Positions 1-9,337 of a stretch of DNA of 64,000 bases are shown piece by piece (position 1 is the first letter of the stretch; each line of letters opens with the position of its first letter). This DNA is from Treponema sp. (GTDB taxonomy: Bacteria > Spirochaetota > Spirochaetia > Treponematales > Breznakiellaceae): NCBI GenBank assembly GCA_031266875.1, contig JAISAE010000080.1, positions 21,417 to 85,416 on the forward strand. Reading direction: 5' to 3'. The notes beneath the pieces were generated by a model. That model was given only the letters and a program-made list of their open reading frames with translations, was not told where the DNA came from and did no database searches. A program made the translations under genes and the position numbers.

Positions 1-211
1 CGGGGTTCTGGCTCTGATACAGGTCGATGGCCTTCTGGGTCAGCTCGATACGTGTGGAGTTACCCCAGAATGCCCAGCGGACGGTTGTCGTTCCCGCTGT
101 TGTGGCGCTACCTGTTGATGGCGAAGACGTGGAACCCTGTCTAGTCCCACCGGCGAAAAGCATCGCGCTTGTAGTCATAAGCGCGATCAGTACGAATGCA
201 ATTTTCTTCAT
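1..211 (-). CDS. Extracellular solute-binding protein of a sugar ABC importer, N-terminal part (runs off window)
   Basis: Minus-strand reading from ATG at 211 after AGGAGG: MKKIAFVLIALMTTSAMLFAGGTRQG...TTVRWAFWGNSTRIELTQKAIDLYQSQNP; signal peptide; adjacent to two permeases. Confidence 0.75.
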   Translation of the reverse strand, partial: MKKIAFVLIALMTTSAMLFAGGTRQGSTSSPSTGSATTAGTTTVRWAFWGNSTRIELTQKAIDLYQSQNP

Positions 212-289
212 GTTTTCCTCCTAAGAAGTGAAAATTGTATATTTATCAAAGGCTGGTCGTATACACGCCTGCCCTTAATACCAAAGTGA

Positions 290-1138
290 TTAACCCTTCA
301 TGCCAGTTGTAGCGATACCCTGTACAAAATATTTTTGCAGCGTAAAGAAGAGGATAAAGCTTGGCAAGAGGGAAACTACCGACATGGCGAACATCGCCCC
401 CCATGATGATATGCCCGATGCGTCAATAAAGAGCCTAAGCCCCATCGGAACGGTGTACATCTCAGGCGAGTTGAGGTAGAGCAACTGGTTAAAAAAGTCG
501 TCCCAGGTCCACAGGAACGTAAACAGCACTGTGGTGATCAATGCCGGAACACTGAGCGGCAGCACAATTTTGAGGTAAATGCCGAATTTATCACAGCCAT
601 CGATCCTCGCGGATTCATCCAAGTCTTTGGGAAGCCCGCGGATAAACTGCACGAGCAGAAAAATAAAGAAGGCGTCCGTAGCAAAGATTTTCGGCATGAC
701 CAGGGGCAGATAGGTATTAATCCAGCCAAACATACGGAAAATGATGTAGCGGGGAATGGTTGTTACGTGGGTTGGCAGCATCAGCGTAATCATCATAATG
801 GCGAACCAGATATTCCTGCCCGCAAATTTCAGCCGTCCAAAGGCATACGCGGTAATTGAGCAGAATATCGCGTTACATATCACGCACATAATGCAGACAA
901 AAAATGAATTTCTGATAAAGGTGCCAAAACCCACTATGCCGATGCCTTTCCAGCCCTCAACGTAGTTCTGGATAGTCCACGTTTTGGGGAGAAGGCTTGG
1001 ATCGCTGAATATCTGGGTACCCTGCTTGAACGACGCCATAATAAGCCAGATGACCGGATACAACATCACTACACCGAATATAATAATGATGACATTGGCA
1101 ACACCCGCGCTGATAAGCTCTTTCGTTTTTCTGATCAT
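290..1138 (-). CDS. Carbohydrate ABC transporter permease (MalG-like)
   Basis: ORF 282 aa, multiple TM segments, EAA-like loop 'ESARIDGCDKFGIYLKIVLPLSVPAL'. Confidence 0.9.
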   Translation of the reverse strand: MIRKTKELISAGVANVIIIIFGVVMLYPVIWLIMASFKQGTQIFSDPSLLPKTWTIQNYVEGWKGIGIVGFGTFIRNSFFVCIMCVICNAIFCSITAYAFGRLKFAGRNIWFAIMMITLMLPTHVTTIPRYIIFRMFGWINTYLPLVMPKIFATDAFFIFLLVQFIRGLPKDLDESARIDGCDKFGIYLKIVLPLSVPALITTVLFTFLWTWDDFFNQLLYLNSPEMYTVPMGLRLFIDASGISSWGAMFAMSVVSLLPSFILFFTLQKYFVQGIATTGMKG

Positions 1139-1168
1139 CTCTGCTCTCCTTTTTCCCTTACTATAAAA

Positions 1169-2089
1169 CTATTCGCCGCTGCCGTAGGAGACGAGCGAAC
1201 CCGACAGCTTGAAGGAAAGCGCGGTAAGCACGGCGATGATCAGGAGCAGGAACCACGCCATAGCTGAAGCGTAACCCATCTCAGTCCACGCGAAACCCCG
1301 TAGATAGAGGTAGAGGCTGTAGAACATGGTGGAATCAACCGGTCCGCCGTTACCGCCCGAAACAATGAACGCCTGGGTAAAAGACTGGAACGCGCTGATC
1401 ATCTGCATAACCATATTGAAGAAAATGATCGGCGAAAGGCTCGGCAATGTGATGGCGAAGAACTGCCGGGGCGGGCTTGCCCCGTCCACACTTGCCGCCT
1501 CGTAGTATTCATGGGGTATCTGTTTCAGCCCCGCGAGGAAAATGATCATGGGCGACCCGAATTGCCACACCGCGAGGATGATCAGGGTTCCCAGGGCGTA
1601 CTTTGGGGTGGATATCCATGAGGGCGGATTCACAAATCCGATTACCTTGAGAATGGTATTGATCGCTCCGTCTCCAGCAAAGAGCCTGCGCCACAGCACC
1701 GCAATGGCCACGGACCCGCCGAGCAGTGTGGGGATATAATAGATCGTACGGTAGAAGGGGATGAGGCGGAGCTTCTGGTTCATCAGCATGGCGACCGCTA
1801 GGGCAAAGAGCAGCTTCAGCGGCACTGAGATAAACACAAAGCGCAGCGTAACAAAGAGCGAGTTCAGGAAGCGGGTGTCTTTGGGGTACTGGCTATTTCC
1901 CACAAACATCACAAAGAAGTTCCGCCACCCAACCCACTGCGGCGGCTGGAGTATGTTGTACTGGGTGAATGACAGGTACAGTGAGAAGATCATTGGGTAC
2001 AGCGTGAGTACAAAGAATCCCAGTAGCCAGGGAGCCATAAAGAGGTACGATGTTATATTGTCGAGTATCACGTTTTTTCTCAAAGCCAT
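1169..2089 (-). CDS. Carbohydrate ABC transporter permease (MalF-like)
   Basis: ORF 306 aa, 'EAASVDGASPPRQFFAITLPSLSPIIFF' EAA loop. Confidence 0.9.
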   Translation of the reverse strand: MALRKNVILDNITSYLFMAPWLLGFFVLTLYPMIFSLYLSFTQYNILQPPQWVGWRNFFVMFVGNSQYPKDTRFLNSLFVTLRFVFISVPLKLLFALAVAMLMNQKLRLIPFYRTIYYIPTLLGGSVAIAVLWRRLFAGDGAINTILKVIGFVNPPSWISTPKYALGTLIILAVWQFGSPMIIFLAGLKQIPHEYYEAASVDGASPPRQFFAITLPSLSPIIFFNMVMQMISAFQSFTQAFIVSGGNGGPVDSTMFYSLYLYLRGFAWTEMGYASAMAWFLLLIIAVLTALSFKLSGSLVSYGSGE

Positions 2090-2101
2090 GCCATACTCCT
2101 T

Positions 2102-2989
2102 CTATGCGATGATGTTATTCGTTACGGACAAGACTCCGTCTTGTTCACTCAGCTCAATGAAGATGGGGCGTTCATGAGGCGTTTTATTCGGCGTATGAAT
2201 GGCGAGGTAGAGCTTGCCGTCTACGGTGTGGAACACCATGCCATGTCCCCCATCTGCGGCATACAGTGGTTCAGCCTGATGTCGCCACGGGCCGGTGATA
2301 TTGCCGCTTTCCGATGTGGAAACGCCGATGCTGTACTGTCCCGCCTCGTTGAACGATGACCATAGCAGGAGCAGGTCGCCGTTTTTCGCGGTATACACAA
2401 AAGGCCCGTCAGTAACGTAGTTGCCTGAATCGCGTCCGTGCAGAGGCCGGGTCCAGGGCGCGTCGCTGGCGTGGAAGAGTAGGCGCGGCGCGGCGCTTGC
2501 CCAACGCAGGTCTGGCGATAAGGGCATGAGGCACATCTCACCATCGCCCACCTGCTGCCATTCGTGGCAGAACACCATCCACGGCTTGCCCCGATCAATA
2601 AACAGGGTCCCGTCAAGACATTCCCAGTCACGCGGTGTAACCGGACCAGCGCTCCAGGGCTGAAACGGCCCAAGGGGATTGGTTGATCTGAGTATTGCGG
2701 TTCCCCGCCGTCCCTCATTGGGCTTAAACGTGGCAAACATGTAGAAGACGCCATGCCAGATGTGTACCTCCGACGCCCAGAAGTTCCGCGTTGCCCAGAA
2801 TCCAGCGGGTGGTCTGAACGCCGGAAACGGCCCCTCGAATGACCCAAGGTCTCCCTTGCTGACATATACGTCAAAACCAACCGCGTCCGCTCCCCAGATA
2901 TCTTTATCAGTTGACCCAAAGAGATACAGGAACTCGCCGTCGCGGAGTATAAAGGGGTCTCGTATTTGAATGTCCTGAATCTTTACCAT
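2102..2989 (-). CDS. Glycoside hydrolase family 43-like protein
   Basis: 'IQIRDPFILRDGEFLYLFGSTD', 'FWASEVHIWHGVFYMFATF', 'ECLDGTLFIDRGKPWMVFCHEWQQ' resemble GH43 five-blade propeller motifs. Confidence 0.8.
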   Translation of the reverse strand: MVKIQDIQIRDPFILRDGEFLYLFGSTDKDIWGADAVGFDVYVSKGDLGSFEGPFPAFRPPAGFWATRNFWASEVHIWHGVFYMFATFKPNEGRRGTAILRSTNPLGPFQPWSAGPVTPRDWECLDGTLFIDRGKPWMVFCHEWQQVGDGEMCLMPLSPDLRWASAAPRLLFHASDAPWTRPLHGRDSGNYVTDGPFVYTAKNGDLLLLWSSFNEAGQYSIGVSTSESGNITGPWRHQAEPLYAADGGHGMVFHTVDGKLYLAIHTPNKTPHERPIFIELSEQDGVLSVTNNIIA

Positions 2990-3089
2990 ACAATAAGTAT
3001 GAAGCCAGAAGCGCCGGAGTGCTTCTCATTTCTTGCTGACTTTTGATCAATTCTTGTCTTCTTACTTGCGTTTTCAATTCATTTCTTAG

Positions 3090-4196
3090 CTATTGTCCAA
3101 GACAGGTTCCCACAGCAAGCGCGGTATCAAGCATGTAGTGGGAATGGGGAACCAGCTTGGTTTTATCCGCTGGTACGCTCAGGTCAACCGAGCTTATCTC
3201 ATTGCCAATAAGGGCGACCATTCTGCCATATTCTCCACGCGCCAGCAGATCAGCGGCGGCGGTTCCAAAGCTTGTGGCAAGTACGCGGTCGGAAGCGCTG
3301 GGAATGCCGCCCCGCTGCACATACCCAAGCACCGTAGCCCGCGTGGTCATGCCGGTTTCATCCTCAATTTCACGCGCCACCCGATAGGCAATGGACGGTG
3401 TTACTGTCTCCTCACGGTAACGCTTGCGTTCCTTCTTGTCCATGTCAGCCTCTTTGCGTGATAACGCGCCTTCCGCCACTACCACAATAGCAAAAGTTTT
3501 GCCGCTCCGGGTGCGCTCAAGGAGGTGGCGGCCAATAACCTTAATGTCGTAAGGAATTTCCGGTATCAGAATCACGTCGCCGCCGCCCGCGACACCCGCG
3601 TACAGGGCAAGCCAGCCGGTTTTATGCCCCATAAGCTCAATCACCATGACGCGGTTATGGCTCTGCGCCGTGGAATGGAGCCGGTCTATTGCTTCGGTTC
3701 CTATCGAAAGTGCGGAATTAAAGCCAAACGTGAGGTCGGTTCCCTGAATATCGTTATCTATGGTTTTAGGAAGCCCGATTACATTCAGCCCCTCCTGCCT
3801 AAGCAGGTGTCCGGTGGTGTTGGTTCCATTGCCGCCGAGGATAACCAGACAGTCCAGCTTGAGCCTGTGATAGTTTTCCTTGATGGCAATAACCTTATCT
3901 TCAGTAAAATCTTTTTCCAGCTCGTCGTTAGAGCCTTTCTTAAACGGCTTCTCGCGGCTTGTCCCTAGAATGGTTCCGCCCCGCGTGAGTATGCCGGAAA
4001 AGTCTTCCGGCTTGAGGAGGCGGGCGTCTCCTTCGATCAGGCCGCGATACCCATTGGCAATGCCGAGTATGTTCATCGCGTAGCGGTCGTGAGCGGCACG
4101 GCACACACCCCGTATGGCCGCGTTCAGACCTGGGCAATCCCCACCGCTGGTCAAAATACCAATGCTCTTTGTTACACTGGAGCGAATTGTTTCCAT
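3090..4196 (-). CDS. pfkA: 6-phosphofructokinase
   Basis: 'GILTSGGDCPGLNAAIRG', 'LVILGGNGT', 'LPKTIDNDIQGTDLTFGF'. Confidence 0.9.
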   Translation of the reverse strand: METIRSSVTKSIGILTSGGDCPGLNAAIRGVCRAAHDRYAMNILGIANGYRGLIEGDARLLKPEDFSGILTRGGTILGTSREKPFKKGSNDELEKDFTEDKVIAIKENYHRLKLDCLVILGGNGTNTTGHLLRQEGLNVIGLPKTIDNDIQGTDLTFGFNSALSIGTEAIDRLHSTAQSHNRVMVIELMGHKTGWLALYAGVAGGGDVILIPEIPYDIKVIGRHLLERTRSGKTFAIVVVAEGALSRKEADMDKKERKRYREETVTPSIAYRVAREIEDETGMTTRATVLGYVQRGGIPSASDRVLATSFGTAAADLLARGEYGRMVALIGNEISSVDLSVPADKTKLVPHSHYMLDTALAVGTCLGQ

Positions 4197-4372
4197 AATT
4201 TCAGTATCGGAATGAACGGCGCGGCGCGCTGCTCACTTATTGTACGAAATGCCTGGACACCGCGCAGCACCCCGCAGAGAGGAAACTAGGCGAAAGTAGA
4301 TTTCTTTTATAATATTGGGTTTGTTCATTGACTACGAACAAACCTGATTTTGCGAAACTAAGTGGAGGTGTT

Positions 4373-5290
4373 ATGCGCTTATTAACCAGATCCGATTTTG
4401 ACGGATTAGCCTGCGGCGCGTTACTGGAGTCTCTGGGGCTGATTGACGAATGGAAGTTCGTTCACCCCAAGGACCTTCAGGACGGGCTTGTGAACGTTAC
4501 GAATAACGATGTGCTTGCCAATGTTCCCTATGTCAAAGGGTGCAAGCTGTGGTTCGATCACCACTCCAGCGAAACAGAACGTCTGGGGAGCAAGGTGTTC
4601 TTTGAAGGCGTGTGCCGGAAAGCCCCAAGCTGCGCCCATGTGGTGTACCACTATTATGGCGGTAAGAAGAAACTGGGGCATTTCGCTGAGATGGTTCACT
4701 ATGTGGATAAGGTGGATTCAGCCGATTTGACACAGGCCGAGGTACTCAACCCTAGTGGCTGGATACTTTTAGGCTTCATCATGGATCCCCGCACCGGTCT
4801 TGGCAGGTTCAAGAACTTTACCATCAGCAATTATGCGCTCATGGAAATGCTGGCAAAAGCCTGTATCACCAAAAGCATCGACGAAATCCTGGCCATGAGC
4901 GATGTGAAAGAGCGCATTGATGTGTACTTCGAGCAGGACAAACTGTACCGCGAGATGATGCAAAAATATGCCCGCGCTGAGGATAACGTGATCATGGTCG
5001 ATGTACGAAACGTTGATCCAATATACGCGGGGAATCGCTTCCTGATTTACACCCTTTTCCCTGAGCAGAACATCTCCATCTGGGTGATGGACGGCAAGGA
5101 CAAGGCTAACTGTGCAATCAATGTGGGGTATAGCATCATCACCAAAACCGCCACGCTTGATGTGGGCAGTCTGCTGCTCAAGTACGGCGGCGGCGGCCAT
5201 CGCCAGGTGGGAGGCTGCCAAGTCGCTTACGAGGATGCGGATCGCGTGATCGCGGAAATTGTGGCTCAGTGCAAAACGCAGCCGGAGTAG
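4373..5290 (+). CDS. DHH-family phosphoesterase
   Basis: 'LLTRSDFDGLACGALLES', 'FDHHSSE', 'GGGGHRQVGGCQV' (DHH/DHHA1-like). Start at 4373 favoured by GGAGGTG SD; track start 4328. Confidence 0.85.
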   Translation: MRLLTRSDFDGLACGALLESLGLIDEWKFVHPKDLQDGLVNVTNNDVLANVPYVKGCKLWFDHHSSETERLGSKVFFEGVCRKAPSCAHVVYHYYGGKKKLGHFAEMVHYVDKVDSADLTQAEVLNPSGWILLGFIMDPRTGLGRFKNFTISNYALMEMLAKACITKSIDEILAMSDVKERIDVYFEQDKLYREMMQKYARAEDNVIMVDVRNVDPIYAGNRFLIYTLFPEQNISIWVMDGKDKANCAINVGYSIITKTATLDVGSLLLKYGGGGHRQVGGCQVAYEDADRVIAEIVAQCKTQPE

Positions 5291-5305
5291 TTTTTTTTGA
5301 ACTAA

Positions 5306-5337
5306 CACTGTCTGTTTTTGTAGACAGACAGTGTTGC
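5306..5337 (+). terminator. Stem-loop terminator downstream of DHH gene
   Basis: aacactgtctg-tttttgtaga-cagacagtgtt, 11-bp stem. Confidence 0.6.
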
Positions 5338-5456
5338 GAAAAAGCGTAATATAAGTCTTATACTCTATATATAGTGTATTTCAAAAGAACATGTGCTATA
5401 TCTACACTATTAGAGGTAGTGAGCTGGACTGGCACAGGCTATGCTATAGTACCGGT

Positions 5457-6113
5457 ATGGAGATAGAAGTGGAAAAAACGCGACAGGAAGTATTAGTGGT
5501 TCAACTGCCAAAAGTACATACGAGGGTAATCAACTTCCATGAAGTAAAGACTGAAATCATCAGGAAAGCGATACATTTTCTTATCGCGTTAAGCCCTACG
5601 CTTGCGGAGCTTAACCATCCGCTCACCATGATTTTCCTTATGGCTGGCACGCTGTTTTACACATGGGTAGAATACCTGCGTCTTTCAGGCATCAATGTTC
5701 CCCTCATCTCTTCCATTACTAATATGGCGTCGCGCACCCGCGATAAGGGGCGGTTCGTGCTGGGGCCAGTTACGCTGGGCCTTGGCGCACTGCTTTCCCT
5801 CCTGCTCTACCCGTCGCCCGCCGCTACCATTGCCATTTATGCGCTGGCCTTTGGCGATGGCGTTGCTAGTCTCGTCGGCAAGCTCTTTGGCCGCTATCGT
5901 CCCGCATTCCTGCGCGGCAAAAGCCTCGAAGGTTCCATTGCCTGCTTTATGGCGGTGTTCCTTGCCGCCTACTACGTTTGCTGGGATTACAAAATCGCCC
6001 TGAGCGCCGCCATAAGCGCCACGCTTGCGGAGGCTCTGCCGATCAGGGACTACGACAATCTGATCATTCCGCTCATTGTAGGTTTCACGGTTAAGTTAGT
6101 AGCCGGTGTTTAG
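5457..6113 (+). CDS. Dolichol/phytol kinase-like (SEC59/DGK1) CTP-transferase family membrane protein
   Basis: 'IIRKAIHFLIALSPTLAELNHPLTM', 'ALAFGDGVASLVGKLFGRYRPAFLRGKSLEGSIACF'; start ATG 5457 likely (track 5391). Confidence 0.75.
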   Translation: MEIEVEKTRQEVLVVQLPKVHTRVINFHEVKTEIIRKAIHFLIALSPTLAELNHPLTMIFLMAGTLFYTWVEYLRLSGINVPLISSITNMASRTRDKGRFVLGPVTLGLGALLSLLLYPSPAATIAIYALAFGDGVASLVGKLFGRYRPAFLRGKSLEGSIACFMAVFLAAYYVCWDYKIALSAAISATLAEALPIRDYDNLIIPLIVGFTVKLVAGV

Positions 6114-6612
6114 CTCCGAGCCTAGCGCGGTATGCTTCGAGCCTAAGCGTTGTTTAGCTCTGAGCGTATTGCGTTTGGTTCCGAGTGTATCGTGTTTAGC
6201 TCCGAGCGTATTGTGTTTGGTTCCGAGCCTAGTGCGTTTAGTTCCGAGCGTATTATGTTTAGCTCCGAGCGTATTGCGTTTGGTTCCGAGCGTATCGTGT
6301 TTAGCTTCGAGCGTATTATGTTTAGCTCTGAGCGTATTATGTTTGGTTCCGAGCGTATCGTGTTTAGCTCCGAGAGTATTGCGTTCAGTTCCGAGCATAT
6401 TGTGTTTAGCTCCGAGAGTATTGCGTTTAGTTCCGAGCGTATTATGTTTAGCTCCGAGAGTATTGCGTTTAGTTCCGAGCGTATTATGTTTAGCTCCGAG
6501 AGTATCGTGTTTAGCTCCGAAGCTACCGCGTTTAGTTCCGAGCGTATTATGTTTAGCTCCGAGCATATTATGTTTAGCTCTGAGAGTATCGTGTTTAGTT
6601 CCGAGGGTACAG
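6106..6612. repeat. Tandem array 1, 21-bp period, consensus ~TTTAGCTCCGAGCGTATTGTG, about 24 degenerate units
   Basis: Read directly; first unit contains the TAG stop of the upstream gene. Confidence 0.95.
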
Positions 6613-6652
6613 CTAGGCTGCCCTGTCATTCCAATGTGAGGTACGCGCCCTG

Positions 6653-7456
6653 ATGATAGAGTTAAGGGATATACACAAAACGTTTCGCGTGGCTAGGCGT
6701 GAAAAAGGCGTAGTGGCGGCGGCAAAGGCGCTTTTTCACCGGCAGTACGAGGAAAAACACGCCCTTGCCGGCATTTCCTTCACGGTTGAAGCCGGCGAAA
6801 TCGTAGGCTTCATCGGGCCAAATGGCGCGGGCAAGTCCACAGCCATCAAGATTATGAGTGGAATTCTGGTTCCCGACTCAGGCCAGTGTACGGTTCTGGG
6901 CGTTACCCCGTGGAAGAACCGCGTCTCCTATGTGTCGCATATCGGGGTGGTGTTCGGTCAGCGAATCCAGCTTTGGTGGGATGTGCCGGTTCAGGATTCG
7001 TTTGAGCTATTGAGGGACATTTACCGGATTCCCCAGCCGCAGTTTGATGAAACGCTGGCGGAATTGACTGATGTGCTGGAACTGGCAGAGCTTCTGGCTG
7101 TGCCGCTGCGTCAACTCAGTTTGGGTCAGCGAATGCGTTGTGAGATTGCCGCCTCGCTCCTGCACAAACCAGCAGTGCTGTTTCTGGACGAGCCGACTAT
7201 TGGGCTTGACGCGATCTCAAAGCTGGCGACCCGCGCCTTTATTGCGCGGCTTAACCAAACGCGCAAGATCACGGTTATCCTCACCTCGCACGACATGGAT
7301 GACATAGAGGCGCTCACCGACCGAATCCTGCTCATTGACGCGGGGAAGATACGCTACGACGGTTCTCTGGCAGGGATTCGGGAACGCTATGACCATGACG
7401 GCGGGCGTAGTATTGAGGAGATTATTGCCGCGCTTTATCAGGACCGGAATCTATGA
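6653..7456 (+). CDS. ABC-2 type transporter ATP-binding protein
   Basis: Walker A 'GFIGPNGAGKSTAIK', signature 'LSLGQRMRCEI', Walker B 'VLFLDEPTIGLD'. Confidence 0.92.
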   Translation: MIELRDIHKTFRVARREKGVVAAAKALFHRQYEEKHALAGISFTVEAGEIVGFIGPNGAGKSTAIKIMSGILVPDSGQCTVLGVTPWKNRVSYVSHIGVVFGQRIQLWWDVPVQDSFELLRDIYRIPQPQFDETLAELTDVLELAELLAVPLRQLSLGQRMRCEIAASLLHKPAVLFLDEPTIGLDAISKLATRAFIARLNQTRKITVILTSHDMDDIEALTDRILLIDAGKIRYDGSLAGIRERYDHDGGRSIEEIIAALYQDRNL

Positions 7457-7728
7457 AGCGGGAATATCATTTCAGCGCGTATTGGGCTATCTTCAGGATG
7501 CGCCTCATCGCGGGTATGCAGTACCGCGCCGCAGCTTGGGCAGGCATTGCTACGCAGTTCTTCTGGGGCGGCATAGAACTCCTCGTATACGCCGCCTTTT
7601 ATCGAAGCGCGTCAGCACCCGCGCCCATTGCCTACGGCCAACTCGCCGACCTCATTTGGCTGCGGGAACGCTATGACCATGATGGTGGGCGCAGTATTGC
7701 CGCGCTTTATCAGGACCGGAATCTATGA
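7453..7728 (+). pseudogene. Truncated tandem-duplicate ORF: permease N-terminus fused to C-terminus of the ATPase
   Basis: 91-aa ORF = first ~71 residues of the 7725 permease followed by 'RERYDHDGGRSIAALYQDRNL', the tail of the 6653 ATPase. Confidence 0.85.
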
Positions 7729-8543
7729 AGCGGAGAGGTCATTTCAGCGCGTATTGGGCTATCTTCAGGATGCGCCTCATCGCGGGTATGCAGTACCGCG
7801 CCGCAGCCTGGGCGGGCATTGCTACGCAGTTCTTCTGGGGTGGCATCGAACTCCTCGTATACGCCGCCTTTTACCGAAGCGCGTCAGCACCCGCGCCCAT
7901 TGCCTACGGCCAACTCGCCGACCTCATTTGGCTGCGGCAGGCGTTTCTGGCGCTTGTGATGCTTTGGATGCAGGATAACAGCCTGCTCGACATGGTAGTA
8001 AAGGGCGATGTGGCCTATGAACTGTGTCGCCCTTTGGACCTGTACTCTTTCTGGTTTGCGCGACTCCTCGCGCTCCGGCTTTCCCGCGCTGCCCTGCGCT
8101 GTGTGCCTATTCTCGTGATTGCCGCCTTATTGCCTGAACCGTTTTGTTTTCACCTGCCGCCCAGCCCACAGGCCGCCGCCTATTTCCTGCTGGCGCTGGC
8201 CTTTGCCGTGTTTCTGGTCGTAGCACTTTCCATGTTTATCTACCTTCTTACCTTTATTACCCTTAACTCCTACAGTCGCCTTATCATTAGCGTTGCTTCA
8301 GACTTTCTCATGGGCGCATTGATTCCCATACCTCTGATGCCTGATTCTTTACAACGTGTCCTGGCCTTGCTGCCCTTTCGTTATATGGCCGACTTCCCGT
8401 TTCGCGTATACAGCGGCCATATTGCCGGAACTGAGGCGCTCGTAGGGTTAGGCATACAGCTATGCTGGATAATGTTTTTGACCATAAGCGGCGGCTTGGC
8501 ATTTCGCGGGATTCAGAGACGGCTTGTGGTACAGGGAGGATGA
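7725..8543 (+). CDS. ABC-2 type transporter permease
   Basis: 272 aa multi-TM protein translationally coupled to the upstream ORF (ATGA). Confidence 0.85.
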   Translation: MKRRGHFSAYWAIFRMRLIAGMQYRAAAWAGIATQFFWGGIELLVYAAFYRSASAPAPIAYGQLADLIWLRQAFLALVMLWMQDNSLLDMVVKGDVAYELCRPLDLYSFWFARLLALRLSRAALRCVPILVIAALLPEPFCFHLPPSPQAAAYFLLALAFAVFLVVALSMFIYLLTFITLNSYSRLIISVASDFLMGALIPIPLMPDSLQRVLALLPFRYMADFPFRVYSGHIAGTEALVGLGIQLCWIMFLTISGGLAFRGIQRRLVVQGG

Positions 8544-8546
8544 GTC

Positions 8547-9320
8547 ATGCTTTATCTAAAATACATCGCTATGCACCTGCGCTCGCTTATGCAATACCGG
8601 ATTTCAACCTTGCTTATGACACTGGGTCAGTTTTTTGTCGCGTTCTTTTCGTTTCTCAGTATCTCGTTCCTGTTTGAACGCTTTGGTACTATCGACGGCT
8701 GGACCTTTTCTGAGGTATGCCTCTGTTTCGCGGTAACAAACATGGCTTTTTCCATAACCGAATGTATTGCGCGTGGCTTTGATACGTTTTCCGGTCTGGT
8801 CATTCGCGGCGATTTTGACCGCATACTGCTCCGGCCCCGGTCTACGCTTTTGCAAGTGCTTGGCGCGGGCTTTGAAATCTCCCGCATAGGCAAGCTCTTG
8901 CAGAGCATTGTGGTTCTGGTTATTGCCATTCCTCTTATGACTGTTGACTGGACAGGTCCAAAAGTCATCACGCTCATCTTTATGATAAGCGGCGGCATCG
9001 CGGTCTTTATGGGCATATTCATTCTGGGCGCGACTGTGTGCTTCTTCACGCTGGAAGGGCTTGAGTTCATCAACATTTTCACAGACGGCGGTCGTGAACT
9101 CGCCGCTTACCCACTGCCTGTGTACGGGAAGTGGGTACAGCGTTTCTTTACGTTCATCATTCCCTTCGGCTGTATCAACTACCTGCCGCTTTTGTACATC
9201 ACAGGCCGCGCCGAATCCATGCTGTATATGCTTATACCTCTTCTGGGCATACTCTTTCTCGCGCCCTGCGCGCTTATCTGGCGCTTGGGTGTCAGACACT
9301 ATACCTCGTCAGGCTCGTAG
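8547..9320 (+). CDS. ABC-2 type transporter permease
   Basis: 257 aa multi-TM, paralogous layout to preceding permease ('MQYRISTLLMTLGQFFVAFF'). Confidence 0.85.
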   Translation: MLYLKYIAMHLRSLMQYRISTLLMTLGQFFVAFFSFLSISFLFERFGTIDGWTFSEVCLCFAVTNMAFSITECIARGFDTFSGLVIRGDFDRILLRPRSTLLQVLGAGFEISRIGKLLQSIVVLVIAIPLMTVDWTGPKVITLIFMISGGIAVFMGIFILGATVCFFTLEGLEFINIFTDGGRELAAYPLPVYGKWVQRFFTFIIPFGCINYLPLLYITGRAESMLYMLIPLLGILFLAPCALIWRLGVRHYTSSGS

Positions 9321-9337
9321 TGCCAGACCGCGCCCAC

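Noticed and set aside
27-224. 65-aa + strand ORF at the left edge
   Set aside because: Antisense to the truncated solute-binding protein, which has SD, signal peptide and operon context.
2221-2919. 232-aa alternative-frame ORF in the GH43 gene
   Set aside because: Same-strand shadow ORF; Arg/Ser/Gly-rich with no domain features, GH43 frame has clear motifs.
3090-4196. GGNGT (rather than GGDGT/GGDD) in PFK as an unusual catalytic change
   Set aside because: Worth noting, but I cannot judge family-wide variation without an alignment, so no functional claim is made.
6096-6653. Multiple long ORFs on both strands over array 1 taken as evidence of coding
   Set aside because: With a 21-bp unit, any frame lacking a stop in one unit stays open through the array. 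Roughly 70% of frames would be stop-free by chance per unit, so openness alone proves nothing.
7335-7978. ORFs 7335..7676 and 7628..7978 as separate proteins
   Set aside because: Alternative-frame reads of the duplicated segment; they appear similar only because the DNA is duplicated.
8604-9299. 231-aa antisense ORF to the ABC-2 permease
   Set aside because: Shadow of membrane-protein codon bias; charged low-complexity product with no SD.
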